Assembly: GCF_016863255.1 (NCBI RefSeq) | Contig: NZ_BOON01000022.1 | Location: forward strand, 1-64,000 | Reading direction: 5' to 3' | Length of the DNA stretch: 64,000 nt | From: Planosporangium mesophilum | GTDB taxonomy: Bacteria; Actinomycetota; Actinomycetes; Mycobacteriales; Micromonosporaceae | Shown here: piece after piece, positions 1 to 8,237 of the stretch | Numbering within the stretch: the stretch's first letter is position 1 | Layout: the number at the start of each line of letters is the position of its first letter | Position numbers and translations under genes: made by a program | The notes under the pieces: model-generated | Told to the model about the DNA's origin: nothing | The model's input: only the letters and a program-made list of their open reading frames with translations | Databases searched by the model: none

Positions 1-61
1 TTCTCGGCCACCGTCCGGGTAGGTGGCGAATGTTCAGGCGGTGCAGCCCGTGAACGGCGGG

Positions 62-940
62 TCAGCCGCGGTCCGGGTCGGTGAGGAACGCGATCAGCCG
101 CCGCTGGCGGCGGCTGGCCAGGCGAGGCCCGTACCAGTGCCCGAGCGGCCATGCGGCCACGGCGACGGCGGCGGCCAGCAGCAGGCCCGAGCCGAAGCGG
201 GCGTCGCTGATGCGGCTGCCCCGGGCTCCGGGGGTGGCGGTCCCCCAGAGCAGCAGGCCCGGCATGGTCAGCACCACCGCAAGCAGCGGCACCAGACTGA
301 TCGGGATCAGCCGGAGGATCATCCACCGTACGAGCATTCGCCACCAGCGGCGCCGCCGCGCCCACCGGTACCGGAGTGGCAGCACGTGGAACGGGAACCA
401 CACCCCGACCCAGCTGGCGAATCCGAGGGCACCCAGGGGCACCGTCGCGATCCACAGTACGGTCAGTGCGGCCGCGACCAGCTCGTGCGAGTAGACGCCG
501 ACCGCGATGGCGGTCACGGCGCACAGGGGAGTGGCCAGGAGCCACAACACGATGTTCCTCGCATACCACAGGCGCCGTAGGGCGGCCGGGTCGTCGAGGG
601 CTGCGATGCTGCGCGCCGGGTCGTCGCCGAGCACGTTGGTCGTCAGCACGTCGGAGTAGATCCAGAGACTCATGACCATCGCGAACGCGACCGGCCCGTG
701 GAACCGGAACAGCCAGTTGACCACGCCGGTCGGCAGCAGCGTCCAACACGCCGTCACCAGCAGACCGCTGGACAGCACGACGCCGGGGATCTCGTACGGC
801 CGGCGCAGTGCCCGGCGCAGCTCCTCCCGTACCGCCTGAGGCAGGGTCGCGGGCAGCGAAACAGGTTTCCCAGCGCTCACCGCCACTCCCACCGGCATTG
901 CGCCCACTGTCGCCGGTGATGTCCAGTATCGCCCGGTCAC
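62..940 (-). CDS. Six-helix membrane protein, function unknown
   Basis: I do not recognise the family. The 292-residue product has about six hydrophobic segments, near residues 51-73, 83-100, 128-150, 152-182, 208-232 and 251-270, so it should be an integral membrane protein. A strongly basic cytoplasmic stretch rich in Arg and Trp lies around 190-205, and the C-terminus is basic. The GTG start at 940 has only a weak ribosome site. An ATG 14 codons further in (898) is an alternative that would remove a non-conserved-looking N-terminus. It is followed on the same strand by nothing visible before the window edge, and preceded by the HdeD-like gene 12 bases away, so the two could be co-transcribed. 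Confidence 0.75.
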   Translation of the reverse strand: MTGRYWTSPATVGAMPVGVAVSAGKPVSLPATLPQAVREELRRALRRPYEIPGVVLSSGLLVTACWTLLPTGVVNWLFRFHGPVAFAMVMSLWIYSDVLTTNVLGDDPARSIAALDDPAALRRLWYARNIVLWLLATPLCAVTAIAVGVYSHELVAAALTVLWIATVPLGALGFASWVGVWFPFHVLPLRYRWARRRRWWRMLVRWMILRLIPISLVPLLAVVLTMPGLLLWGTATPGARGSRISDARFGSGLLLAAAVAVAAWPLGHWYGPRLASRRQRRLIAFLTDPDRG

Positions 941-952
941 CTGCCGCGATCG

Positions 953-1555
953 CTATGGTGCCGCCGCGAGCCGGCGCAGCTGGAACGCGAAGGCGGCCTC
1001 GCCGATACCGATGATGACTCCGCTGATCCCCGTCATGATCACGATCGTGGTGAGGGACAGGCCCGGCCAGAACAGGAACACGAATCCGATCGCGATCGAG
1101 ACAATGGCGAGGATGATCAGCCATGCTCTGGCCGCGGTGGGGGCTTGCAAGGCGATCGTGAGCTCGGCCACGCCGCTGAGGATCCAGGCGAAAGCGATGA
1201 TGAAGGCGAGGACGAGGACGCCCTTCGCGACATTCCGCAGGCATGCCACGCCGCCGACCACGAAGATGATGCCGATGGCGGCCGACAGCACCTGCCGCCC
1301 GATCGCCCGGCCAGACAGGAACGCACCGACGATGCGCGCGGCGCCCACGACCAGCAGCCAGATTCCGACCAGGACGCCGATGGTGCGCAGTGTCGCCGCC
1401 GGCCAGGTCAGGACGGCGACCCCGAACAGCAGGGTCGCGAGGCCGAGCACCAGGACCTGCCAGAACGGCACGGCGGGTTGCTCCTCGGTGACCGGGGGCC
1501 CCGCGTTTCCCTGGGCCGCCGCGGCCCCGTCGCGGTGCAGAGGATGCTTGGTCAT
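953..1555 (-). CDS. HdeD/DUF308-like membrane protein
   Basis: A 200-residue protein with a polar N-terminal tail of about 30 residues and then six transmembrane helices (about 31-50, 57-80, 88-107, 112-136, 143-163, 168-190). The paired helices carry WP motifs (TWPAATL near 50, FWPGLSL near 163) and a short acidic/hydrophobic pattern, as in the DUF308 family to which E. coli HdeD (acid-resistance membrane protein) belongs. The molecular function is not established in actinobacteria. The start is well supported: an AGGAGA site lies 8 bases upstream of the ATG. It is divergent from the SHOCT-domain gene, and the roughly 190-bp gap must hold both promoters. Confidence 0.82.
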   Translation of the reverse strand: MTKHPLHRDGAAAAQGNAGPPVTEEQPAVPFWQVLVLGLATLLFGVAVLTWPAATLRTIGVLVGIWLLVVGAARIVGAFLSGRAIGRQVLSAAIGIIFVVGGVACLRNVAKGVLVLAFIIAFAWILSGVAELTIALQAPTAARAWLIILAIVSIAIGFVFLFWPGLSLTTIVIMTGISGVIIGIGEAAFAFQLRRLAAAP

Positions 1556-1749
1556 CGTCCACTCTCCTGGGCCGTATCTGGCCGGGTGGCACTACCCGCG
1601 GGCCGGAAGACCCAACATGCCGGTGAGGTGGAGCGGGACAGCGCGATCTCTCACCCTTCGCGGGGGAGGCGGGTCACCCCCGGAACGGCCACAATTACAA
1701 ATGGGTCATAGGGCCCGTACAGGGCGCCTCGGTCAAGGAGGGCGATCAA

Positions 1750-2136
1750 ATGTCGGCTTATCCGCTGTTGAACGTGTTCTTGACGATGCTCTGGTTCTTT
1801 CTGTGGGTCCTCTGGATCTTTCTGGTGTGCTCGGTCATCTTCGACATCTTCCGCAGTCGTGATCTCGGTGGGTGGGCGAAGGCCGGCTGGACGATCTTCG
1901 TGATCGTGCTGCCGCTCCTGGGAGTGCTCAGCTATCTGGTCGCGCGAGGCGACAAGATGTACGCCCGGCAGGCCCGCGACGTGCAGGCCCGCGACGAGCA
2001 GGCCCGCGCTTTCATCAAGGACGCGGCAGGCGCCGGAACCGCCGACGAGCTGGCGAAGCTCGTCGAGCTGAAGCAGCGTGGAGCCATCAGCGAGGCCGAG
2101 TTCGAGCGGGGAAAGACGAAGGTTCTCGCCGCCTGA
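1750..2136 (+). CDS. Small membrane protein with C-terminal SHOCT domain
   Basis: The 128-residue product has two N-terminal transmembrane segments (about 8-30 and 42-62; PLDc_N/phospholipase-D-nuclease N-terminal-like arrangement). A charged helix with repeated QARD units (about 74-88) follows, and then a SHOCT motif at about 96-128 (LAKLVELKQRGAISEAEF). SHOCT is a short C-terminal oligomerisation-type domain of unknown detailed role, common in bacterial membrane proteins. The ATG is preceded by AAGGAGG at 1735-1741, a near-perfect ribosome site. The gene stands alone: a strong hairpin follows 90 bases after its stop. Confidence 0.85.
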   Translation: MSAYPLLNVFLTMLWFFLWVLWIFLVCSVIFDIFRSRDLGGWAKAGWTIFVIVLPLLGVLSYLVARGDKMYARQARDVQARDEQARAFIKDAAGAGTADELAKLVELKQRGAISEAEFERGKTKVLAA

Positions 2137-2223
2137 CCCGCATCGGGCCGGATCCGTCTGTTCTGCGGAGAACTCGATGCGCGAAGCGTGTCGCGGTCAC
2201 TCCACTGACGCGGCAACCAGCGA

Positions 2224-2255
2224 CGTACCGCCGGCGGACGGACACCGGCGGTACG
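2224..2255 (+). terminator. Hairpin downstream of the SHOCT gene
   Basis: A perfect 11-bp inverted repeat, arms CGTACCGCCGG (2224-2234) and CCGGCGGTACG (2245-2255), with a 10-base loop, lies between the SHOCT gene and the AI-2E permease gene. There is no T-tract, as is usual for actinobacterial factor-independent termination. Its place points to transcription termination, so the permease gene probably has its own promoter in 2256-2407. The rest of the 2137-2407 gap shows only a 12-bp direct repeat (CCACGCCGCTGC, twice near 2317-2350). Confidence 0.6.
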
Positions 2256-2407
2256 CCCGGGTGGGTACTTACGTGTCCTCACGCCGGCGGGCACGGACAT
2301 GACACCTGTGCCTTCCCACGCCGCTGCCCCTTCTCCACGCCGCTGCGGCGCTCTGGCGCCCGTCCGGCGCCGTACTGACATGTCCGAGCGAGTCTGGGAG
2401 TCCGCTG

Positions 2408-3541
2408 GTGACGAGGATGCTGATCCACCCCGGTCACACACAACCACGACGGTCGGACCGGCTACGGGCCGCGGGCTCGGTGGCCTGGTCGCTCATCGGG
2501 GTGGCGCTGCTGGTCGTCGCGGCGATGCTCGTGCTCATGGTGCTCCGGCCGATCGTGCTGCCGCTGCTGGTCGCGCTGTTCCTGGCGATCGCGTTTCTGC
2601 CGGTCGTCGACGCCCTTGCCCGGCGCCGCGTGCCCCGGGTGATCGGTGCCGCCGCCGCCCTGCTCATCGTGGTCCTGCTGGGTGCCGGCGCGACCCTGCT
2701 CGTCGTCTGGGGGATAGCGAGCCAGCAGTTTCAGGTCAGCCAGGACCTGAGCGACGCCGTCGGCGGGCTGCACGGCATCCTCGCCTCGAAGGGAGTAGAC
2801 GGCAACGTCGCCGAGGCGGCCCAGCAGTCCGTACGCCACGTGGCCGGCACCCTCGTCGCCGGCCTGCTGCCCGCAGTGGGCAACCTGCTCGGTGCCACCG
2901 TCAACGTCGTACTCGGCATGTTCGTCGCGCTGTTCGTCTGCTTCTTCCTGCTCAGAGACGGTCATGCCCTCGCGGCCCACGTCGCCGGGTGGATCCCGCT
3001 GCCCGCGCCCCTGGGCCGGAGCCTGCTCTCCCAGTCGGCCACCGCGATCCGGCGCTACCTGCTCGGGCTGACCCTGTTGGGCGTCTTCAACGCCGTCCTC
3101 GTCGCGGCCGGCGCCCTGATCCTGCATGTCCCACTCGTGGGCGCGATCGCGGTGACCACCCTTCTCGGCACGTACGTGCCGTACGTCGGCGCCGCGGTCG
3201 CGGGCGCCTTTGCGGTGCTGATAGCGCTGGGCGCCGGCGGGCAGTCGACCGCCCTGTGGATGACGCTGGTCGTCTTCCTCGCCAACGGCCTGCTCCAGAA
3301 CCTCGTGACCCCGATCGCCTACGGCGCCACGCTGCACATCAGCCCGCTCGTCGTCCTGCTCGCCACGGTGCTGGGCGGTGCGCTGGCGGGAGTGGTCGGG
3401 CTCGCGCTCGCCACCCCGGTGGCCGCGGTCGTGGCCCGCGGCATCGACCTGCTGAGGGAGTCGCGCCGGGTGGCGGTCACGGGGGACGGGCCACCACCGG
3501 CCGACTCCCGTCCGGCCGCGCCATCGGGCTCGCAGGAGTGA
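2408..3541 (+). CDS. AI-2E family (TqsA/YdiK-type) transporter
   Basis: The 377-residue protein is a polytopic membrane protein with the AI-2E/UPF0118 layout: two N-terminal helices (about 25-65), a third helix (about 72-98), a hydrophilic linker, then paired helices at about 155-190 and several C-terminal helices (about 215-345). Family hallmarks visible are VNVVLGMFVALFVCFFLLRDG in the middle and VTTLLGTYVPYVGAAVAG and NGLLQNLVTP in the C-terminal half. Members export autoinducer-2 or act as Na+/H+ or other exporters, so substrate cannot be read from sequence. The chosen GTG start has GGGAG about 10 bases upstream; an ATG three codons later is possible. Its stop codon abuts the stop of the convergent debranching-like gene with no spacer. 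Confidence 0.85.
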   Translation: MTRMLIHPGHTQPRRSDRLRAAGSVAWSLIGVALLVVAAMLVLMVLRPIVLPLLVALFLAIAFLPVVDALARRRVPRVIGAAAALLIVVLLGAGATLLVVWGIASQQFQVSQDLSDAVGGLHGILASKGVDGNVAEAAQQSVRHVAGTLVAGLLPAVGNLLGATVNVVLGMFVALFVCFFLLRDGHALAAHVAGWIPLPAPLGRSLLSQSATAIRRYLLGLTLLGVFNAVLVAAGALILHVPLVGAIAVTTLLGTYVPYVGAAVAGAFAVLIALGAGGQSTALWMTLVVFLANGLLQNLVTPIAYGATLHISPLVVLLATVLGGALAGVVGLALATPVAAVVARGIDLLRESRRVAVTGDGPPPADSRPAAPSGSQE

Positions 3542-5590
3542 TCAGCCCGCTTGTGGAGTTCTCGCTCTGCCGTACGCGTCGGTGCGCCCCCAGCGCCCCG
3601 GAATGTCGAGCAGGGCCAGGTACGGGATTGTCGCGGGTACGGTCGGCGCCACGGCAAGGCTCTCGTCCTTGGGTTCCAAGCCCAGCATGGTCCGGATCAG
3701 CAGCAGCGGGGCGCCGGTCGACCAGGCCTGCGGACTGCACGCGGTCGGGTACTGCACCGGGTACTTGGTGCGCTCCCGCTCGTACCCGCCGAACGCCTCC
3801 GGCAGTCGGCCCTCGAAGAACGTCGCGGCGTCCAGGATGCCGGCGGCGATGCGCGCGGCTTCGTCGCGGTAGCCGTAGCGCCGAAGTCCCCAGGCGATGA
3901 ACGAACAGTCGAACGGCCAGACCGTGCCCACGTGGTAGCCGATCGGGTTGTACCGCCCCTCGCCCTGGGCGAGCGTGCGGACTCCCCAGCCGGAGAACAG
4001 CCGCGGGCCGAGCAGGTGCGCGACCACCGCGTCGGCCTTCTCCTCGTCGACGATTCCGCTCCACAGCAGGTGGCCGATGTTCGACGACAGCGCGTCGACC
4101 TGGCGGCCGTCGGCGTCGAGCGCCAGCGCGAAGTACTCCCCGTCGGCCACCCAGAAGTCGGAGTTGAACCGGCGCTTCAGGTCGGCCGCATCACGTTCCA
4201 GCTTGTCGGCGAGCGTCGGATCGCCCCAGAATTTCCGGGCCAGGCGGGCGCCGCGCAGCTTCGCGTCGTAGGCGTAGCCCTGCAGTTCGCACGTGGCGCG
4301 GGGGAAGCCGGGAATCCGCCCGTCATGGTAGGAGATCGAGTCCCACGAGTCCTTCCAGCACTGGTTCTCCAGGCCCGTCTCCTCATTGCGCCGCTGGTAG
4401 GAGATGTAGCCGTTGCCCATCAGGTCCGCGTACTCGTCGATCCAGCGCAGCGCCGCCCGCGCCTCGAACTCCAGGTCGCGCACCAGGTCGGCGTCGCCGG
4501 TCCAGCGTTCGTACTCGTCGAGCAGCACCACGAACAGCGGCGTGGCGTCGGCGGTGCCGAAGTACGGCGAGTGCGGCCGCTCGTTGAAGGCGATCGTCTC
4601 GCTGTACCGGATCTCGTGCAGGATTCGGCCGGGGTCTTCGTCGCGGAAGTCGTCCACCCGGCTGCCCTGACGTGAGCCGAGTTCCTTCAGCGTCGTCGCC
4701 GCGAGCTCCGGTGTGAACGGCAGCGTCTGCAGGCTGGTCAAGATGCTGTCGCGGCCGAACATGGTCATGAACCAGGGAAGGCCGGCCGCCGGAAGGCTGC
4801 GACCGGAGGAAGTCAGCGGGGTGAAGCGAAGCGCGGCAAGATCGACGAGGCTGCGCCGGTAGGTCCGGATCACGTCCATCGAGCCGCACTCCAGCTGCGG
4901 CGCGTCGCGTAGCCACGCCTCCACGTTCTCCCGCCGTTCGGCGGCGGACGACTTCGGGTCACCGTCCTCGCGCAGCTGAAGGGCCCGTCCCCGGAAAGCG
5001 ATCAACTTTGGTACGACCTGCAGTTCGGTCGCCCATTCCTGGTCGGGCTCGAGGTGCACGGTGAAAGTCAATCCCCGCTCGTCGAGCTGGGCGGGGGCAC
5101 TGGCGGAGATGACCGTCTCCCGGCGGTACGTCTCGCGCTCGTAACTCAGCGTCAGCCGCTGGTCCTCGACCTTGGCGTGGCAGACGCCCTTCTTCGGTAT
5201 CGCGTCCTTGACCTCGAAGATGCCGGCGAAATCGCAGGCCGCCTCCAGGCGGATGGTGAGGTCGACCGGGCACTCGTCGTGGTTGATGACCGCGAGGTTC
5301 TCCCAGAAGCCCAGCGACACCCAGCGGTGACGGATCACCGAGAGCTTGGCGTCGACATAGACGGTGCCCGTGCCGGGCACCAGGAAGAAGCGTGACTCGT
5401 AGTACTGCAGGTCGTCGACGGACAGCGGATTGAGCCGCTCGCCGTCGACGGTCAACACCCACGTCGACAGGAAACGCGTGTCGTACGAGAAGAATCCGGT
5501 CGGATCGGTGAGCGACGCCTCGATGTCGCCGCGCCCGTCGCTGATGATGAACGTGTTTCCACTCAGGATCCGCACCTGGTCATCACTCAT
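3542..5590 (-). CDS. Glycogen-debranching/amylo-alpha-1,6-glucosidase-like enzyme
   Basis: The 682-residue protein has an N-terminal beta-rich GDE_N-type domain (about 1-240) and a C-terminal (alpha/alpha)6 barrel (about 270-670). The hallmark FGRDSILTSLQTL is near 280; TADATPLFVVLLDEYERW, QGYAYDAKLRGARLARKF and YHVGTVWPFDCSFIAWGL follow in the barrel. Family members are annotated as amylo-alpha-1,6-glucosidases that remove branch glucose from glycogen-like glucans, though few bacterial ones are tested. I chose the ATG at 5590 over the TTG at 5602: it overlaps the preceding SCP2-like gene by 8 bases and has GGTGG upstream. It is far from the trehalose block at 54-64 kb but may feed the same alpha-glucan metabolism. 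Confidence 0.85.
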   Translation of the reverse strand: MSDDQVRILSGNTFIISDGRGDIEASLTDPTGFFSYDTRFLSTWVLTVDGERLNPLSVDDLQYYESRFFLVPGTGTVYVDAKLSVIRHRWVSLGFWENLAVINHDECPVDLTIRLEAACDFAGIFEVKDAIPKKGVCHAKVEDQRLTLSYERETYRRETVISASAPAQLDERGLTFTVHLEPDQEWATELQVVPKLIAFRGRALQLREDGDPKSSAAERRENVEAWLRDAPQLECGSMDVIRTYRRSLVDLAALRFTPLTSSGRSLPAAGLPWFMTMFGRDSILTSLQTLPFTPELAATTLKELGSRQGSRVDDFRDEDPGRILHEIRYSETIAFNERPHSPYFGTADATPLFVVLLDEYERWTGDADLVRDLEFEARAALRWIDEYADLMGNGYISYQRRNEETGLENQCWKDSWDSISYHDGRIPGFPRATCELQGYAYDAKLRGARLARKFWGDPTLADKLERDAADLKRRFNSDFWVADGEYFALALDADGRQVDALSSNIGHLLWSGIVDEEKADAVVAHLLGPRLFSGWGVRTLAQGEGRYNPIGYHVGTVWPFDCSFIAWGLRRYGYRDEAARIAAGILDAATFFEGRLPEAFGGYERERTKYPVQYPTACSPQAWSTGAPLLLIRTMLGLEPKDESLAVAPTVPATIPYLALLDIPGRWGRTDAYGRARTPQAG

Positions 5591-5960
5591 CGCTGCCACC
5601 AATCCCGGCGGTCGCCCGCCGTTGCCCCAAGCCCTGCGGCCCCGGCAGGAGCCGCTCGATCAGCACGACCAACTCAAGGTCGCCGTCGGCGGCCAGCACG
5701 CCCCGCAACAGCGCCGACAGCACGTAGTCGTCACCGACCGCGATCCGGTCGAACAGCTCCCGGTCCGCACGCAGATAGCAGTCGGCCTCGGTCATGTCCC
5801 GGGAAACCGAGACGTCGCCATCCGAGATGGACAGCAGCCAGTGCTCGCTGCACGCGCCCTGCATCAGATCGAAGCGGATCGTCCCGTTCGCTCTCTTGAG
5901 CAGCGGTATGTGCGTGCGCTGGACGAGGTCGTCGAAGAACTCCTCGGTGGGACTTGTCAT
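5583..5960 (-). CDS. SCP2-type sterol/lipid-carrier domain protein
   Basis: A 125-residue protein that is essentially one SCP2-like fold. The central part (about 25-95) has the family pattern of a strand pair, then DMTEADCYLRADRELFDRIAVGDD and a following hydrophobic helix. SCP2-like proteins bind lipids or other hydrophobic ligands; in actinobacteria many small ones have no assigned role. The gene overlaps the debranching-like gene downstream by 8 bases, which suggests translational coupling, though no functional link is known. The C-terminal 20 residues are Gly/Arg-rich and probably disordered. A 13-bp inverted repeat (CTGACC-T-GGTCAG, 5970-5982) lies just upstream of the ATG and might be a regulatory site. 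Confidence 0.75.
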   Translation of the reverse strand: MTSPTEEFFDDLVQRTHIPLLKRANGTIRFDLMQGACSEHWLLSISDGDVSVSRDMTEADCYLRADRELFDRIAVGDDYVLSALLRGVLAADGDLELVVLIERLLPGPQGLGQRRATAGIGGSDE

Positions 5961-6036
5961 GGCAACAAGCTGACCTGGTCAGGTTATGTCCGGCATCACC
6001 CGAGGAGGAGGAAAAGCAGTCCCACCCGTGGGAGCG

Positions 6037-6684
6037 TCATCCGGTGACGATGCTCGACACGGTCATGGCCGCGAAGTACAGGATCACCGCCTCGCTGACG
6101 ATCCACGAGTGCGTGTTCGTCCAGTCGCGGATCCTGGACTGTACGGCGAGCGCCCGGTCGCCCAGCAGGAGCAGCATGAGCAGCGGCAGTGCGACCAGCA
6201 GCAGCGTGAGCAGGATGAACGGGGCGGAATGCCACAGCGGACGAGCCTGTGCGGCGAGCGTGCCGGCGACCGTGAACATCGTGGCGATGTCGGTCGGCAT
6301 CAGCAGGAACAGGAGGAAACCGAGCCCGAACGCGAACCCCGGGGACGCCGTCTGCAACGTGCCCATCCAGCGCGGCGGATCGGTGCGGGTCCGGCGCCCG
6401 TACACGAGAACCGCCAGGATGGCGAGTAGGGCGAGGACCACCCAGTCGACGACCCGCCTCGCACCACCGCCGCCCCCGGAGGCTGAGTCGATCACGAGTC
6501 GCGCCAGCCAGTACGCGACCGAAAGGCCGATCACGACGGCGAGGGCGACTCCGGAGAGGAACGCCGACGAGGCCGGCTTCGGGTTCTTGCCGGTCGCCAG
6601 GAGGAGGGCGCTCACCAGCTGTGGCCCGGCGACCATCACCACGGCCATCGGTAGGAGCGTCAGGAGACTCACGTCACCGTCCAT
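6037..6684 (-). CDS. GAP-family (peptidoglycolipid addressing) membrane protein
   Basis: The 215-residue protein has six transmembrane helices (about 6-30, 40-62, 79-97, 115-135, 152-176, 190-212). The sequence GKNPKPASSAFLSG near residue 32 is typical of the GAP family, named for mycobacterial proteins needed to bring peptidoglycolipids and sulfolipid to the cell surface; the general fold is LysE-like. No lipid biosynthesis gene is adjacent, so a lipid-export role is only family-level inference. A Gly-rich loop (SGGGGGARR, about 68-77) is unusual. The ATG has TGGAG about 4 bases upstream. The gap to SCP2 downstream is 76 bases. Confidence 0.8.
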   Translation of the reverse strand: MDGDVSLLTLLPMAVVMVAGPQLVSALLLATGKNPKPASSAFLSGVALAVVIGLSVAYWLARLVIDSASGGGGGARRVVDWVVLALLAILAVLVYGRRTRTDPPRWMGTLQTASPGFAFGLGFLLFLLMPTDIATMFTVAGTLAAQARPLWHSAPFILLTLLLVALPLLMLLLLGDRALAVQSRIRDWTNTHSWIVSEAVILYFAAMTVSSIVTG

Positions 6685-6879
6685 TGGACTCCAGGTAAAC
6701 CGGCGGCGAGCCGCTCCTCGGCGGCCTGAGGCGCCGTGTCGCGCCCGGCCGGGTCGCCACCGACCGCCGCCGTCGCGTCGCAGCGCACAGGATGGTTGGT
6801 CATGTGGCTCGGCACTACCCGCCGGACCGGACGGCGAACATGCCGAGGGAGGCGGCTGACCTGCCGGGCCGCCCGAGGG

Positions 6880-7272
6880 TCAGGCGGCCGAGCCGCGGCG
6901 CTCCTGCTGGGCGTCGTAGCGGGACCGGGCGGCGAGTACGTCGCCGAGGTGGGTGGTCGCCCACGCTTCGAGCCCGGCGACCAGGTCGAGCACGCTGCGG
7001 CCGAGGTCGGTCAGGTCGTAGTCGACCCTCGGGGGCACCGTGGCGTGCACGGTACGCGTCACCAGCCCGTCGCGTTCCAGTCCGCGCAGCGTCTGGGTGA
7101 GCATCTTCTGGCTCACCCCTTCGATGCGCTGCGCGAGTTCGCTGTACCGCTTCAGCCCGTCGGCGAGCATGAGGACGACGAGGACGCTCCACCGGTCGCC
7201 GATCCGGTCGAGGACCTGCCGGCTTCCACAATTCTTGGCGTACGGACTAGGTTCCACCTGTTTACTCTCCAT
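6880..7272 (-). CDS. HxlR-family winged-helix regulator
   Basis: The 130-residue protein begins NCGSRQVLDRIGDRWSVLVV (about 13-32), the usual HxlR opening, then YSELAQRIEGVSQKMLTQTL (recognition helix region, about 43-62) and a beta-wing at about 70-90. A conserved N-terminal Cys (residue 14) is present, which in QorR-like HxlR members is the redox sensor. It is divergently transcribed from an NmrA/QorB-type oxidoreductase, exactly the arrangement in which HxlR regulators repress the neighbouring reductase and respond to quinones or electrophiles. The ATG at 7272 lies inside one of two repeated operator-like boxes, implying autoregulation. Confidence 0.9.
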   Translation of the reverse strand: MESKQVEPSPYAKNCGSRQVLDRIGDRWSVLVVLMLADGLKRYSELAQRIEGVSQKMLTQTLRGLERDGLVTRTVHATVPPRVDYDLTDLGRSVLDLVAGLEAWATTHLGDVLAARSRYDAQQERRGSAA

Positions 7273-7317
7273 CAGAAAGTAACAAACTTCAAGGTGCCTA
7301 CTCTCCAACGGGAAGTA
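7263..7317. promoter_or_regulatory. Two HxlR operator-like boxes in the divergent promoter
   Basis: Two 19-bp boxes, TACTCTCCATCAGAAAGTA (7263-7281) and TACTCTCCAACGGGAAGTA (7299-7317), lie 36 bases apart, start to start. Each is a partial inverted repeat of the form TACTyTC-N-GrAAGTA. The left box includes the HxlR start codon; the right box ends 63 bases before the oxidoreductase start. TACT/AGTA half-sites are typical of HxlR targets, so repression of both genes is likely. This is read from sequence; binding is inferred. Confidence 0.75.
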
Positions 7318-7380
7318 GATCGGACGGGTTCCCGTTGCTGCCAGACGCAAGCTCGTTCAACAGACCGTGAGGGAGTTCCC

Positions 7381-8229
7381 ATGTCCATCGTCGTCACCGG
7401 CGCGACCGGTCACCTCGGCCGTCTCATCGTGGAGTCGCTGCTGCGCCGCGGCGTCCCGGCCGACCAGATCGTGGCGCTCGGCCGGGACGTGGCCAAGATC
7501 GACGACCTCGCCGCGCGCGGCGTGGTGGTGAAGCGCGCCGACTACAACGACGTCGAGTCGCTGCGGGCGGCGTTCGCCGGCGCCGACAAGCTGGCGTTCG
7601 TCTCCGGCAGCGAGGCCGGGCAGCGGGTGCCGCAGCACCGCAACGTCGTCGCCGCGGCCAAGGACGCCGGCGTCGGGCTGGTCGCCTACACCAGCATCGC
7701 CAACGCCGACACCTCGAGCCTGCTGCTGGCCGTCGAGCACAAGGCCACCGAGCAGGAGATCATCGCCTCCGGCCTGCCGTACGTGTTCCTGCGCAACAGC
7801 TGGTACATCGAGAACTACACCCCGCAGCTGCCGACCTACCTGGAGCACGGCATCGTCGGCGCGGCCGGCGACGGCAAGGTCAGCGCCGCCACCCGCGCCG
7901 ACTACGCCGAGGCCACCGCGGCCGTTCTCACCACCGACGGCCACGCCGGCAAGGTGTACGAGCTGGGCGGCGCGCCGTTCACCATGGCCGACCTGGCCGC
8001 CGAGGTGTCCCGGCAGAGCGGTAAGCAGGTCGGCTACACCGACCTGCCGGTGGAGAAGTACACCGAGGTGCTGGTGAGCCTCGGTCTGCCGGAGCAGTTC
8101 GCCGCCGTCCTCGCCGACGGCGACCGCGGCCTCGCCAAGGGCGAGCTGTACGTGGCGGGCGACGACCTCGAGAAGCTCATCGGCCGGGCGCCGACGTCCC
8201 TCGCCGACGCCATCCGCGCCGCGCTCTGA
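7381..8229 (+). CDS. NmrA/QorB-type NAD(P)H oxidoreductase
   Basis: The 282-residue protein starts with a dinucleotide-binding motif, VTGATGHLGRLIVESLL (5-21), and matches the NmrA-like atypical SDR group that includes E. coli QOR2 (QorB), a quinone reductase. The segment LVAYTSIANADTS (about 101-113) is at the usual active-site position but lacks the classic YxxxK. FLRNSWYIENYTPQLPTYLEHG (about 140) is conserved in this group. The ATG at 7381 follows a GAGGGA site (7367-7372 region) with good spacing. Divergence from an HxlR regulator with shared operator boxes supports a role in quinone or electrophile detoxification. A strong hairpin follows the gene. Confidence 0.87.
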   Translation: MSIVVTGATGHLGRLIVESLLRRGVPADQIVALGRDVAKIDDLAARGVVVKRADYNDVESLRAAFAGADKLAFVSGSEAGQRVPQHRNVVAAAKDAGVGLVAYTSIANADTSSLLLAVEHKATEQEIIASGLPYVFLRNSWYIENYTPQLPTYLEHGIVGAAGDGKVSAATRADYAEATAAVLTTDGHAGKVYELGGAPFTMADLAAEVSRQSGKQVGYTDLPVEKYTEVLVSLGLPEQFAAVLADGDRGLAKGELYVAGDDLEKLIGRAPTSLADAIRAAL

Positions 8230-8237
8230 TCTCCATC

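Noticed and set aside
5970..5982. CTGACC-T-GGTCAG dyad upstream of the SCP2-like gene as an operator
   Set aside because: Single short site with no regulator nearby and no repeat elsewhere; noted but too weak for a feature.
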